A stretch of DNA of 64,000 nt from Ariolimax columbianus (Eukaryota; Mollusca; Gastropoda; Stylommatophora; Arionidae): NCBI GenBank assembly GCA_036924085.1, contig JAVGWX010000019.1, forward strand, positions 10,620,196 to 10,684,195, given 5' to 3'. Each line of letters opens with the position of its first letter. The first letter of the stretch is position 1. This document shows positions 24,146 to 36,719 of the stretch, in pieces. Made by a program: the position numbers and the translations under genes. The notes beneath the pieces were generated by a model. The model was not told the DNA's origin, did no database searches, and saw nothing but the letters and a program-made list of their open reading frames with translations.

Positions 24146-25755
24146 CATTTCCTTCATCAGTTCACTATGTACCCACATTTCTTTCATCAATTCATTATGT
24201 ACCCACATTTCATTCATACATTCACTATGTACCCACATTTCCTTCATCAATTCATTATGTACCCACATTCCATTCATACATTCACTATGTACCCACATTA
24301 CTTCATCAACTCACTATGTACCCACATTACTTCATCAACTCACTATGTACCCACATTCCTTCATCAACTCACTATGTACCCACATTACTTCATCAACTCA
24401 CTATGTACCCACATTCCTTCATCAACTCACTATGTACCCACATTCCTTCATCAACTCACTATGTACCCACATTACTTCATCAACTCACTATGTACCCACA
24501 TTACTTCATCAACTCACTATGTACCCACATTACTTCATCAATTCACTATGTACCCACATTCCCTTCATCAATTCACTATGTACCCACATTCCCTTCATAT
24601 ATTCACTATGTACTCACATTCCCTTCATATATTCACTATGTACCCACATTCCCTTCATATATTCACTATGTACCCACATTTCCTTCATATATTCACTATG
24701 TACCCACATTCCCTTCATATATTCACTATGTACCCACATTCCCTTCATATATTCACTATGTACCCACATTACTTCATCAACTCACTATGTACCCACATTA
24801 CTTCATCAACTCACTATGTACCCACATTCCCTTCATATATTCACTATGTAAACACATTCCCTTCATATATTCACTATGTACCCACATTCCCTTCATATAT
24901 TCACTATGTACCCACATTCCCTTCATATATTCACTATGTACCCACATTCCCTTCATATATTCACTATGTACCCACATTCCCTTCATATATTCACTATGTA
25001 CCCACATTACTTCATCAACTCACTATGTACCCACATTCCCTTCATATATTCACTATGTACCCACATTCCCTTCATATATTCACTATGTACCCACATTCCC
25101 TTCATCAATTCACTATGTACCCACATTACTTCATCAATTCACTATGTACCCACATTCCCTTCATATATTCACTATGTACCCACATTCCCTCATCAATTCA
25201 CTATGTACCCACATTCCCTCATCAATTCACTATGTACCCACATTCCCTTCATATATTCACTATGTACCCACATTCCCTTCATATATTCACTATGTACCCA
25301 CAGTCCCTTCATATATTCACTATGTACCCACATTCCCTTCATATATTCACTATGTACCCACATTCCCTCATCAATTCACTATGTACCCACATTCCCTCAT
25401 CAATTCACTATGTACCCACATTCCCTTCATATATTCACTATGTACCCACATTCCCTTCATATATTCACTATGTACCCACATTCCCTTCATATATTCACTA
25501 TGTACCCACATTCCCTTCATATATTCACTATGTACCCACATTCCCTTCATATATTCACTATGTACCCACATTCCCTTCATATATTCACTATGTACCCACA
25601 TTCCCTTCATATATTCACTATGTACCCACATTCCCTTCATATATTCACTATGTACCCACATTCCCTTCATATATTCACTATGTACCCACATTACTTCATC
25701 AATTCACTATGTACCCACATTCCCTTCATCAACTCACTATGTACCCACATTTCTA
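24146..25755. repeat. 29-30 bp tandem array, about 54 copies
   Basis: Two main monomers: a 30-bp type with TTCCCTTCATATATTCAC and a 29-bp type with TTACTTCATCAACTCAC, both joined to TATGTACCCACA. They interleave in blocks. Long frames (up to 571 codons on plus, 106 on minus) are open because the unit has few stops. I see no evidence that they are genes. Confidence 0.95.
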
Positions 25756-25989
25756 CATGCCCACCCTTTTTGTTTTTTATTCTTTTCCTGAGATGTGCTC
25801 TCTTCTTAAATATATTCATATTTCAAAGGTATCAATTCTCTTCTCCAATCGTATGTTCAATGTCTGTGTTTCTGCTCAATAAAGTAACGACAAGTGTATA
25901 TAATAACTGATTGTTCTCATTGTTACTTTGTGAGTGACTTGTTTGAATGTTAATATCTGAACCATGTTGGTGAAAATAGATTTGGACAC

Positions 25990-27242
25990 CCCTTTTCTTA
26001 TCATGATTTATATTTCACACCAACGGAGAGGATCAGGCAAAACATACTGATCGGACATGTTAGTCAAGGTCAGGTAAAACATACTGATCGGACATGTTAG
26101 TCAAGGTCAGGTAAAACATACTGATCGGACATGTTAGTCAGGGTCAGGTAAAACATACTGATCGGACATGTTAGTCGGGGTCAGGTAAAACATACTGATC
26201 GGACATGTTAGTCGGGGTCAGGTAAAACATATTGATCGGACATGTTAGTCAAGGTCAGGTAAAACATACTGATCGGACATGTTAGTCGGGGTCAGGTAAA
26301 ACATACTGATCGGACATGTTAGTCGGGGTCAGGTAAAACATACTGATCGGACATGTTAGTCAGGGTCAGGTAAAACATACTGATCGGACATGTTAGTCAG
26401 GGTCAGGTAAAACATACTGATCGGACATGTTAGTCAAGGTCAGGTAAAACATACTGATCGGACATGTTAGTCAGGGTCAGGTAAAACACACTGATCGGAC
26501 ATGTTAGTCGGGGTCAGGCAAAACATACTGATCAGACATGTTAGTCAAGGTCAGGTAAAACATACTGATCGGACATGTTAGTCAGGGTCAGGTAAAACAT
26601 ACTGATCGGACATGTTAGTCGGGGTCAGGTAAAACATACTGATCGGACATGTTAGTCAAGGTCAGGTAAAACATACTGATCGGACATGTTAGTCAGGGTC
26701 AGGTAAAACATACTGATCGGACATGTTAGTCGGGGTCAGGTAAAACATACTGATCGGACATGTTAGTCAGGTTCAGGTAAAACATACTGATCGGACATGT
26801 TAGTCAAGGTCAGGTAAAACATACTGATCGGACATGTTAGTCAGGGTCAGGTAAAACACACTGATCGGACATGTTAGTCGGGGTCAGGCAAAACATACTG
26901 ATCTGACATGTTAGTCGGGGTCAGGCAAAACACACTGATCGGACATGTTAGTCGGGGTCAGGAACAATTTACTGGCCCAGACCCCCACCTTGACTTCCAC
27001 GCAGATCGTACTCCCTGGAAATTGTCTGTTTTCATGGCAGCCTGGCTAACGAGTTGGGGATGAACGTTATCCCTGCAGCAATGATGTTAAGTACGGCACA
27101 ACAGCCTGCATCACCGCGTTCCACCTTCATCAGCACAGCACTCTGGAGATGTGAGAAAAGCGACTGTAACCTGCCACCTAACGTCCTTGCTATGGTGCAC
27201 AAACGAGTAATCTTACTTATTGTGGGCACTCAACAACAACAA

Positions 27243-27278
<36 letters not shown>

Positions 27279-27285
27279 CTTTCCA
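25990..27285 (+). mobile_element. Composite VNTR retroposon (family 5), plus-strand long copy
   Basis: Short left end at about 25995-26035, 37-bp array at about 26036-26960, right domain at about 26961-27232 and a (CAA)n tail at 27233-27282. Same domain order as the 252-656 copy and, inverted, the 11660-13625 copy. Confidence 0.75.
26036..26960. repeat. 37-bp tandem array, about 25 copies
   Basis: Monomer contains GTCAGGTAAAACATACTGAT then CGGACATGTTAGTCAAG. It is the reverse complement of the 12-13.6 kb monomer. Copies differ mainly at AAGG / AGGG / GGGG. Confidence 0.95.
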
Positions 27286-28994
27286 ATTAATGACAAAAAA
27301 ATAAACAACTAAAGAAAGTATCTACAAAAGACTGCAAAATCTATTGGATGAAACATAATCAAGAGATATAACAATCGCAATGGACGACTTAATTCCCCCC
27401 CCCCCCTCCCCCCAATCCTCCGCCTTCCAGGCCACCCACTATCCCCTCACCCCCCCCCCCCCCCTCACTAAGAACATTAAGAGAAAATACATTTTTAAAA
27501 GGACAATTTCGGCTGCGAACAGATTGTGACCAAAATGGTCTTGGCGTGATGAATGGAAATGTGGAGATATTTGTGCAAGAAACCAATTGGTCCGTAACTA
27601 AAGGAAGTGTATGATTACCTTAAACTCCAAAACAACCAATTGGTCGGTAACTGAAGGAAGTGTATGACTACCTTAAACTCCAAAACATACAGAGGATACA
27701 CACCCCAAACAGAAAAAAAACTGTAATTTTCAGATAAGGTTAGAAAGTAGTTTTACATTACAATAGATAGATGTTACTGATCTCGTACAAATCTATATAA
27801 AATATATGGAAACCAAAACCAAAACAAACAAACAAGGTTAGCCATTAACATTGCTGATGTTTTTAACACCTTCCGCGACTTAGAGATCACGTATTTTTTT
27901 ATAATCGCTATATCTCGAATATGTCACGCTAGCAAATCAAATCCAGCCCGATAACGAACACCTGACTCATTCACGTGCAGACAGTGTGCTATTTAAAGAG
28001 AAAATAGAAAAAAAATATTTTGCTTGTTTAAATGTACAAATCACGATTTCCATATCAGAAGAACACCATTATAAGAGCGATCATGACAGGAATCTGAACA
28101 CACTTACTATTTCGACTCGTCTCAGGTAACACACATTATAATTCTTTTGTCTGGTTATATTCTCGGATGATATTTTAGGCATAGTTAGTATTATGTGACC
28201 CCAGTGGGGATCCGAGTTCCTTAATGGGGTGGAAAGTAAAGGAGGACCACTGCATCTCCATGCGCGGGAGACAAGAATAATTAGGGTCATGTTAAACGTT
28301 CTTGGGGTCAAGGCCATACATACATCACGTTGGTGCTCCTGGAAATGGACTATGTCGCAGCAGTTGGCCAGCGAAGTGGAGATCAACACTGTGAGCTTGA
28401 TGAGGACCCTCGCATTGCACTACAGCCAGGAGCCAGGGAACCCCGGTCCATATTCACAAGTACCTCTCGAGATTATAGAAAAGCCACTGTAACTTGCTAT
28501 AAAAGGAACGTTGTCAAAAGAGTTAACTACAACTAAGCAGAAGTAGCTTCAAACAATATCCTCAATGCATGTAGGAAAAGTAGACTAAAGCGAGCTGGGC
28601 ATGGGGCTAGCAACTTCATCATGTAAAATACGTTGCCATATAAACCACCTCTGCAAGGGTGCAGAGCGTGGCTTAGCCCAGTCTTTCTGCAAATAACCAT
28701 GTCAAGTTGTGGCTCTTTGCTGTGCTATAAATGACGAAGAAGAGTCACAGAACATTTGCTTCAACGACAAAAGTAGGCAGTTCAATCCCCATTGCTGGCA
28801 CGCTCAAAGTGATTTAGATGTGTTTGTGTACCTGTATATGTGTACCTGTATATGTGTACCTGTATATGTGTTCCTGAAAGTGCCGAAGCCCAAGTTCCGG
28901 CGACTTCAACCTGACCAACAGGTAACAATTTTTAGTTTATCTCAACTAGAAATGTATAGCTAACTCTGCACATCGACTCACAGCTGACCCCAGC
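27286..28994. other. Mostly unassigned; poly-C tracts and a 52-bp duplication
   Basis: Poly-C runs at about 27394-27465. A tandem duplication of about 55 bp containing CCAATTGGTC occurs near 27580-27690. A faint match to the family-5 right domain lies at about 28440-28535. A dispersed GCTAGCAACTTCATCATGTA segment near 28605 recurs in altered form near 35020 and 45610. No gene was recognised. Confidence 0.45.
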
Positions 28995-29340
28995 CGACAA
29001 CGTATATCTGTCCCTCAGCCCACTAAATATAGCTGGCCCCAGCCCACGACTTATAGCTGACCCCAGTAGTTCACAACTTATAGCTGCCACCCGCTCCCGA
29101 CTTATAGCTGACCCTAGCCCACGACTTATAGCTGTCCCTCAGCTCACGACTTATAGCTGGCCCTAGCCCACGACTTATAGCTGTCCCTCAGCTCACGACT
29201 TATAGCTGCCACCCGCCCACGACTTATAGCTGCCACCCGCCCACGACGTATAGCTGCCACCCGCCCACGACCTATAGCTGCCACCCGCCCATGACTTATA
29301 GCTGCCACCCGCCCGGACTTATAGCTGACGCCAGCCCACG
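28995..29340. repeat. 24-25 bp tandem array (CGACTTATAGCTG...)
   Basis: About 13 imperfect units of CTTATAGCTGCCACCCGCCC plus ACGA, with GACCCTAGCC and GTCCCTCAGC variants. Confidence 0.9.
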
Positions 29341-29794
29341 ATAAAGCCCATCAGTTTCTAAAGCTGTCCATGGACGCAAAGGATGGACAACGACCCTTTC
29401 GATCCCCACCCCACCAGTATGATGGTGCATGCACCACTCGATCAAAAGTCAAATCGGTAAGACATCATCCTCTCTGTTAGCTAGCAGCCTGGGACATACT
29501 CACTCATCGTTTCCATGGACTGTTATCGTAACAAGTCCTTGTCGCCTAAACGGACTACCTTCCTACATAGCTCGTATAATCAGATAATCAGCCACCGCAA
29601 AATATCGGATACATGCTTCCTGTACAGTAGCCAGAAGCAGCTATAACCTTTCCTTGATATTAGAGCAAAAAGGTAAATGAATGAAAATGCTTGGAAACAG
29701 GTAGAAAAGGTAATATGTTGTGGTAGTCTGTGTTTCACATTGGAGTGGAACGGTAAAGAAACGAATGAATGAGTTAGCCTCATACAACAGCTCA
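29341..29794. other. No recognised feature
   Basis: Unassigned sequence between a minisatellite and an RNase H relic. Confidence 0.4.
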
Positions 29795-30470
29795 TGTGTT
29801 GCTTAGAAGAAAGGCACATCCGAATCAGTGCTGCACAGCGCGACATCAGGCTGAGACTTCTCGGATAGAGTGGGAGGACCGGTCGCGGCTAAGTGTAGTA
29901 GTGAATACATGTCAACATCTTCCAGTTTGAGAATGGAGATGTAAGCAGTGACCTCAGCGCTGAGATGGATATCTGAGACTTCTATAACAAGGGCAGTCAT
30001 CGTGCCAGAAGCACAAGCCGTACTTTAGAAGGTAGAGAAGGGATGGCTTAGGTACGAATGGATAAGAGCTGTCGAGGCCTCATACCTCCAGGGATGGACA
30101 TGGATCTGATGTCCTGGTCATGATGTCGTTCAGGGCAACGAAAGAGCTGACATCTTGGCTTCACAAGCTCCCATTATGGACAGGTTAGTCATTGATAGGA
30201 ATGACATTTTGAAACCAATCAATAACATCCTGTTAGATGAGGACACCGTAATAGAGGAAGCAGAAATCCACAGGCTACAAAATTTTGACATTAAACGAGG
30301 TTCGATAGGGTGCATGAGAGGACAGAGCAAAGAGAGTGTACAACCAGCGAGCTACAGAGACCATCAGCATTCATACCCTGCGACTTTTCCTAAGAGACTG
30401 AGTACCTATGGGTATGTCCGGAGTGCAGTGACGTCAATTCTTAGAAACAAAAACAGACGACACATTAGTC
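29795..30470 (+). pseudogene. R1/I-like LINE RNase H relic
   Basis: Plus-strand counterpart of the element at 1-1400. Decayed RNase H sequence at 29820-30000 leads into GNERADILASQAP (about 30134-30172) and DRNDILKPINNI, which parallels the minus-strand reading of 1-60. Stops are present. This copy has no insertion at the site hit in the 252-656 case. Confidence 0.75.
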
Positions 30471-31696
30471 ACCTAGAGGTAAGGGTTCGAATCCGGATGT
30501 TACTACACATTCCTGTATTTTGTCCGGGGGTCCATCTCTCATTGGTTTGTATCGTTTGTTTAAAGATAAATGATACTATAACAGTGAGCTTTATAATGTT
30601 CTAGATCGATTGACATTTCATTTTGAGTGTAAACCAGAGCTGATATCAAACTTGTTTTCCTAGAGTAACTCTTTGAAATAATGATAAGATCTCATAAAAG
30701 CACTACATAGGAATACTCATATCTGCATCTCACACTACGTTAGCCTGATCAGCCAGTTGTTAATGCAGCAGCTCAATAATCGTTCTTCACGCGCCTTCAA
30801 TTGATTTCGTATTGAAATGTATTGTCATGTTGACAAGTCAAACTTCAACAGTATATACATGCTAGAGATGATTCATGGAAACTTCTTGTATCAGGACTTT
30901 ACACACTGACACGCGTGGCGGTTACCATCACCGCCAAAAGACTGGCTGCAGACCTTAATTTGATGGGTAAGCTAAATGTCAACAGGAAAGCCTTGAAGCT
31001 GGACACCTCAGAACTGAACCTTCCACAAGGCTCAGTGCGCCGAAAAAAAAAGCCATCCACAAATTTACTAATAATAAATAAATGCGAGTATAAAAGACAC
31101 ATCAGAGAAGACATGAGACGACAATTTTTAAGGGCCGTTCAGATCAATTTGTAGAACAAATAGAAAGCTCTTGGCTGTCTGGCAGCAATTCAAATAAAGT
31201 CGTACAACAATTATTTTTTTAACTCACTCTCATACAAGACTGCTCCATCTCTGGAAAGAACTTGAGCTAAGTTTTAAAACAAATAGCTATTATTTGATGG
31301 AATTCCAAGCTCTCACAAAGCAGTAGAAAAAACATCGTTCCTGGAATACAAGCTGAAGACGCTGGTCTACGTGTTCATTCTAAAGAGCGTCAAAGAAACA
31401 GAACGGATGGAGGATTGCTTCATGCGACAGAGAGTTCGAGTTCTTTTCGTGTGATCGATACGTTAAAATACCAACTACAAATGAATGCCCGGCAAATAGA
31501 TAGAGAAGTCAGAGTATCGTAGATGGAAAATTGTCATCCTGCCTCACGAAAAGATTTTGGCCTACTACAATGGAGTTTTACACGTCCTCCCCGACGGCAT
31601 TGTCTACCATCGGACTGCCTTTGCTTGTTTAAGTTTATTCATTTGTCTTGCTCCAACGTTCACATATCTTTATCCAATTTAATCTAATTACGAAAT
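30471..31696. other. Unassigned; upstream region of the predicted host gene
   Basis: A 79-codon frame at 30915-31154 starts plausibly but has no recognised motif. No SINE, LINE or array was seen. If 31697 carries the promoter, this is the 5' flank of the secreted-protein gene. Confidence 0.35.
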
Positions 31697-31704
31697 TATA
31701 AAAT
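31697..31704 (+). promoter_or_regulatory. Possible TATA box of the secreted-protein gene
   Basis: TATAAAAT lies 42 bp before the ATG at 31739, which would put a start site about 25-30 bp downstream. The alternative is that TTTGTTTCCGCAG at 31704-31716 is a splice acceptor and the ATG exon begins at 31717 after an unseen 5' UTR exon. Confidence 0.35.
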
Positions 31705-31738
31705 TTGTTTCCGCAGTCACCAACGTCAGACTGACACA

Positions 31739-31804
31739 ATGTACATCACAACCCTATTGATCGTACTGCTTGTCGGCTCCACTACAGCAACACCAGTTGT
31801 CGAG
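31739..31804 (+). CDS. Signal-peptide exon of a predicted secreted helical-repeat protein
   Basis: The ATG opens a 22-codon coding segment ending exactly at a consensus donor (GAG then GTAAGT at 31805), phase 0. It encodes a short N-terminus, a hydrophobic core (LLIVLLV) and a small-residue stretch STTATP, a textbook signal peptide with likely cleavage near Ala17. This is the only strong signal-peptide exon seen in the window. Downstream on the same strand, eight further phase-0 GT-AG exons encode helix repeats and 4-residue linkers, so I take this as exon 1 (or the first coding exon). Linking it to those exons is inference, with no transcript seen. The first downstream exon is 5.7 kb away across a repeat-filled intron. 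Family not recognised. Confidence 0.6.
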
Positions 31805-32144
31805 GTAAGTCATAAAGTTGTTTCTGATCTCCCCTCTACCTTCATTAAACGAACCATGGGTGACAACTGCAGCTGGTCCTCTTACAATTTATTTGTTTGT
31901 CTCCCTTTCCACACCAATCCACATCTGGTCTCTACCATTCACCTTTCTCTCTACTCTATATCTCTGCATGCAAACGTTGGGCTGACCCCTGTAGCTGATC
32001 AATTATCTTACAGTTCGTGTCTTTGTTTCAAATACCTTTCTCTCGGAGAAAGTGCGGCTCCTTTAACCCCAAATAGTTTTACTAATATCACGACGTCATA
32101 GCCACTGTGTGACCTAGTGGACTGATAGCAAGCGTGTGTGTATT
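31805..32144 (+). other. Start of intron 1, no other feature
   Basis: The open frame continues into the intron for a further 99 codons, but the strong donor and the loss of any pattern suggest it is intronic. Confidence 0.4.
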
Positions 32145-32455
32145 AAATTAATAAAATAGTAGTTGCCAATCGCAAGCGAGGATGGCGTTAACATCAGACT
32201 TGTGCTGAGAGGTATGATCTCGTGTGACTGTAAAGTTTAATCCTGGCGCGGCAGACTCAGCCGCACTTGGGGTACAAACATGAGGAGTCGGCTGTGGGGT
32301 TGTTGCAAGTTGTTTTTTTCCGGGTGGCACGCGTTGTCTGAGCCCAGGCAATGATGTTTCACTCTGCGATCTGAGCACCCTGTGTGATGTTAGTGTGTCA
32401 GGTAGAACGATTCCAGCAAGCATCTTCCAGGAGGTGACTCAATATTGGAGCTTTT
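32145..32455 (-). pseudogene. LINE C-terminal tail with C2H2-like finger
   Basis: Paralogue of 3905-4215. The minus-strand reading has 'CPKCG', an in-frame stop, then VCRARIKLYSHTRS. It lies within intron 1 of the predicted host gene. Confidence 0.65.
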
Positions 32456-32499
32456 CAAATATTATTATCTCTGTTACTTTAAGCGGCGTCTATTGATGA

Positions 32500-32755
32500 A
32501 TAATATATGGACTTCTCTTGATCGGTACTATATGGACTTCCCTTGATGGGTACTAAATGGGCTTCTCTTGATTGGTACTATATGGACTATCCAAGATGGG
32601 TACTGTATGGACTTCCCGAGATGGGTACTAAATAGACTTCCCTTGATGGGTACTATATGGACTTCTCTTAATGAGTACTATATGGACTTCTCTTGATGGG
32701 TACTATATGGACGTCTATTGATGGGTACTATATGGACGTCTATTGAGTACTATGT
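32500..32755. repeat. 25-bp tandem array
   Basis: About 10 copies of TTGATGGGTACTATATGGAC plus TTCTC with variants. It abuts a minus-strand LINE RT fragment at 32755, just after the position encoding the catalytic box. Confidence 0.92.
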
Positions 32756-33260
32756 CGTCTGCAACCCTGAGGTGGTTGTGTTGTCGTCCATCCATTCCTG
32801 TGCCAAAGTTGTCCCAGCTGGAATGTGCTATCGTGAACTCAAGGCAAGCAGGGCAGAGGTTCGATGAGATGGGGTCTTCTTGCCGTACAACATTTTGGTG
32901 CTGCGATAGTGATGGGTTGCCTGAATGGACGAATACCATTGTTTGAGTATTTATATTTAGTTAGAATCGACTCTTTGTTCATCCATAGCTTTGCACATGA
33001 GGTTTTATTCGAGCGAGTAAAATGTTCTTCTGTAAACAATGAATGTAAATATTAATGATATCTGGTGTTATCGCGTTGTCTCAATGTATTAAAATAACCC
33101 AGCGGGCTGGCTATACATTCATCTGAATCTAGCTTGTTTGGTTGGTTGGGCTTCTTCAAGGGCGTTGCAGTTTCTTGCTAGGAGGCAGTAAACATTTTCT
33201 ACAATACTGAAAGCAGGTTGATGGGGCGGTAGTTGACTAGGACTTCTGTATCTACTTTTT
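32755..33260 (-). pseudogene. LINE RT fragments (VADD box)
   Basis: Minus strand: VRQEDPISSNLCPACLEF, DGRQHNHLRVADDIVLN at about 32755-32905, and an earlier VNYRPINLLSVL block near 33200-33250. The active-site box reads VADD. Parts are separated by unassigned AT-rich sequence. The family-3 SINE begins right after. Confidence 0.7.
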
Positions 33261-33261
33261 A

Positions 33262-33650
33262 GGGAGCAAAGAGATACCCCACTCACATGCATATGCTACG
33301 TTTCTGGCAGGACGTGATGATCCTGAGACAAAGACACACTGGACTGCCTCTCTTCCGGGATAATACAAACTAGTACATAGTCCATTATATCATATACTCA
33401 CCACACCCTATAGACACGAGTGGGGAAGATTCGATAGTCCTGCAAGTCAACTTCCCTAAGAGAGACAGCTCTGACCAAAAACAACTGCTGCCTTGCAGAT
33501 AGGATGGGGACAGCCAAAGGCTAAGGAGGGCATCCCTACAGAAACGCCTGTTGAAATCGGATGCACTGGGCAACAGGCCTAACAAAGTAACACAGTGCAA
33601 CGTATATCGCTGTAACCAGCGCACGAAGAAGAAGAAGAAGAAGAAGAAGT
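33262..33650 (+). mobile_element. Family-3 SINE-like element with (GAA)n tail
   Basis: About 390 bp, nearly the same as the minus copy at 62026-62403. It contains the central block TGAAATCGGATGCACTGGGC, then a CGTATATCGCTGTAACCAGC segment and CACGAAGAAGAAG tail. No internal B box was recognised. Confidence 0.8.
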
Positions 33651-34080
33651 ATCTACTTTAAAAAAAAGTAAATTGGTGTGACCTGACTCGCGCGACTCAC
33701 GGCGGGATTTATTTTGTTTCAATAATATCTAGAGCCGTATAGATTTGATGGCTGCATGCTGTTATGATATCACATTGGCCGTGATTACATTCATATCTGT
33801 TGACTTTCTGTAGGACATACTTTCTGCAGCATTTCGAATCGCTGTGGTCGGGATGTAGGGGCAGGTGTCAGCGCTTTGGCGTGGGGGAGAGGGGAGGGAC
33901 GGCTTAAACAAGGCGGCGTGGAACTCGATGATGGCGTTGTCTATACTCCGATGTAATGTTTCCCGCGTTCCGTCTGTAGTCTCTGTATACTTTGCAGTCA
34001 AACATGACATTCCCTTTGACCTGACCAGACAGTCTAATTGAAACAAAGCATTGTAACGGTTGACCCCGGTGTGAACACAA

Positions 34081-34347
34081 TATTTTTTGTTTGTTTGTTT
34101 TGTTTTGTTTTGCGTTCGCCTTATTTCTCTAATCCCCAAGGCGGTGTGCGTTGCACTGTGGTTTTATTTTGCGCCTGTCGGCCCAGTACATCCGACTTCA
34201 GCATGCATTTTATGTAAGGGTCTGCTTCCTCCTGCATTTTCTAAAGGTATGCTTCCCCGGGGTAACGGCCGGTGCTGTGATGGGGATCGAACCCAGCACT
34301 TTCGGCTTGTGAGCCATGCCACTTAACCACTAGGCCACATCGTCCCC
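34081..34347 (-). mobile_element. tRNA-derived SINE, family 1 (minus)
   Basis: TGAACACAA at 34072-34080 and 34348-34356 flanks the element. The A-rich tail appears as a T-rich run at 34081-34112. The box B complement GGGATCGAACC is at about 34279-34290. Confidence 0.9.
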
Positions 34348-34564
34348 TGAACACAACATGATTTGTACCAAGTGCTCTGAATGTCAACAACGTGAAGAAA
34401 TTCAACTGATCACAGGTAAACGCCGGGAGCAATTATCACTCCTAATGTAACCACAATGTTTCATCGTCTAACTAGTGAGGGACAGCATGCATTGTGATAT
34501 TTGTTCACACAAAAGACCGTCAACATCTCCGACATCTGTCTCAACAGACTCATCCAACACCCGA

Positions 34565-34915
34565 GTGGTTCTTATTCGACCTGTACTTCTACAGGAGCAG
34601 ATGTCCCTGTACAGGTCCCATCTCTTGTATGAGCTGGATGTAACCGGGAGAAAGATTTCCAACTTAGCGGGCAAGGCCGTGAACTGCGTTGGGACAATCC
34701 CTTACGGGGGGTGGTTAACCGATGTGTGAGTTCATCTTAATAAACTCAAACACTAGAACAAAGTAGACACACAACATTTTAGGCGCCATCTATGCTGCTC
34801 TAAACAAACCACCTAGCCATGGATGGTGTTATACAATCTCACACAGTTAGTCGCCTCTTACAACATGGTTTCTGTGAGGCAGTGGTGCTATTCTTGTCCT
34901 TGTCATACAAAACAA
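34565..34915 (+). mobile_element. Family-4 retroposon head
   Basis: GACCTGTACTTCTACAGGAG through TTCTTGTCCTTGTCATAC. It parallels 18583-18930, 52607-52959 and (minus) 40085-40490. No long tandem tail here. Confidence 0.8.
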
Positions 34916-35569
34916 CCGAAGCAGACCCTTCCAGTGGTTCACTAGGCAAATATAATAGGCCCACTGTTTCCCTTCACAAAAGGTGGAGACAGGTGACTAG
35001 GAAAGGTTGTAAAATTGGTCTAGCAACTTCACCACGTAGAAACCATTGGTACTAAATCTACATTGCAAGATAACCAAATGCAATGTTGGATCAATACTCC
35101 TCCATCTAAAGTGGTCGACACAAGATGATGGTGGTTGATTCAAGGACACCATTGCCTGATTGTGCTATCTAAAGTCATAGTTTTCTCCTCATCAATTATT
35201 CTAGTAAGTTACTAGAACAAATCGGTAACACTACCCCCACGACCCTGTCCCCACTCCATGGAATTATTCACTCTTTTATTTAAGTGTCGTATATTGGTCA
35301 CTGATTGCCTTCAAACCCACACGGACATATGGAACTGGGCAGCCTGGAAGGTAGCTCGTTTAGAATAAGGGAACCTCAGATTTGAGCCAACTTTAACTTC
35401 CAGAAGATCTACTACTAAATTAGAGTCTATTGGAGTAAACTGAAAACAACGCGATGAGACAAGATTAGTTAGTTGGAAAGGACAACTCATCTAAGAGAAG
35501 GATACCTCTTGAACCACAATTCATGTTGGACAGACTACTTCTTTTTCTCCTTCGTCGTTCATCCTCAGA
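34916..35569. other. No recognised feature
   Basis: Unassigned intronic sequence apart from a faint dispersed-repeat match near 35020-35060. Confidence 0.4.
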
Positions 35570-36515
35570 AGAAGGTCCAGGGTTTCTCTTACATTCTCAG
35601 ATTAAAGTCCAGGTTTCTCTTATGTCTTCAGATCAAGGTCCAGGTTTCTCTTACATCCTCAGATCAAGGTCCATCCTCAGATCAAGTTCCAGGGTTTCTC
35701 TTACATCCTCAGATCAAGGTCCCGGTTTCTCTTACATCCTCAGATCAAGGTCCAGGGTTTCTCTTAAATCTTCAGATCAAGGTCCTGGTTTCTCTTACAT
35801 CCTCAGATCAATGTCCCAGTTTCTCTTACATCCTCAGATCAAGGTCCCAGTTTCTTTTACATACTCTGACCAAGGTCTCAGTTTCTCTTACATCCTCAGA
35901 TCAAGGTCCCAGTTTCTCTTACATCCTCAGATCAAGGTCCCAGTTTCTTTTTCATCCTCAGATCAAGACCCCAGTTTCTCTTACATCCTCAGATCAAGGT
36001 CCCAGTTTCTCTTACATAATCAAATCAAGTTCCAGGGTGTCTCTTACATCCCCAGATCAAGGTCCAAGTATCTCTTACATCCTCATATCAATGTCCCAGT
36101 TTCTCTTACATCCTCAGATCAAGGTCCCAGTTTCTCTTACATCCTCAGATCAAGGTCCCAGTTTCTTTTACATACTCTGACCAAGGTCTCAGTTTCTCTT
36201 ACATCCTCAGATCAAGGTCCCAGTTTCTCTTACATCCTCAGATCAAGGTCCCAGTTTCTTTTTCATCCTCAGATCAAGACCCCAGTTTCTCTTACATCCT
36301 CAGATCAAGGTCCCAGTTTCTCTTACATAATCAAATCAAGTTCCAGGGTGTCTCTTACATCCCCAGATCAAGGTCCAAGTATCTCTTACATCCTCAGATC
36401 AAGGTCCCAGTTTCTCTTACATACTCTGATCAAGGTTCCCGTTTCTCTTACATCCTCAGATCAAGGTCCAAGGTTTCTCTTATATACTCAGATAAAGTTC
36501 CAGGATTTCTCTTAC
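35570..36515. repeat. 31-bp tandem array, about 30 copies, with about 311-bp higher-order unit
   Basis: Unit CAGTTTCTCTTACATCCTCA plus GATCAAGGTCC. A variant pair with ACATACTCTGACCAAGGTCT occurs at about 35861 and again about 311 bp later, along with its neighbours, giving a ten-monomer duplication. Open frames of 235 and 339 codons here are by-products. Confidence 0.95.
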
Positions 36516-36719
36516 AAAGGACACCGTGGTTTTCTTTGGTAAAGTGTTTCCCTCTCTGTATTCTACTGGCGGTGGCACGCCCGTTTCCTCCCCAGGTCGC
36601 AGACCTTTAGGTGATATCAGGACGTATTCCAGTGCTTGGATGCGTGTGTGCGTCTGTATCTATGCTAGTTTGGGGCTCTCAGTGGTGAAATAAAAGTAAA
36701 ATAGAAGAATCTCATCATG

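Noticed and set aside
24167..25910. Open frames of 571, 491, 344 and 289 codons
   Set aside because: They lie in a 29-30 bp array whose unit lacks stops in several frames. No codon pattern, start context or non-repeat domain.
31805..32101. Continuation of the signal-peptide frame to 120 codons
   Set aside because: A consensus donor ends the exon at 31804 and the continuation lacks repeat or helix pattern. It would need transcript support.
35473..36542. 235- and 339-codon frames
   Set aside because: Artefacts of the 31-bp array.
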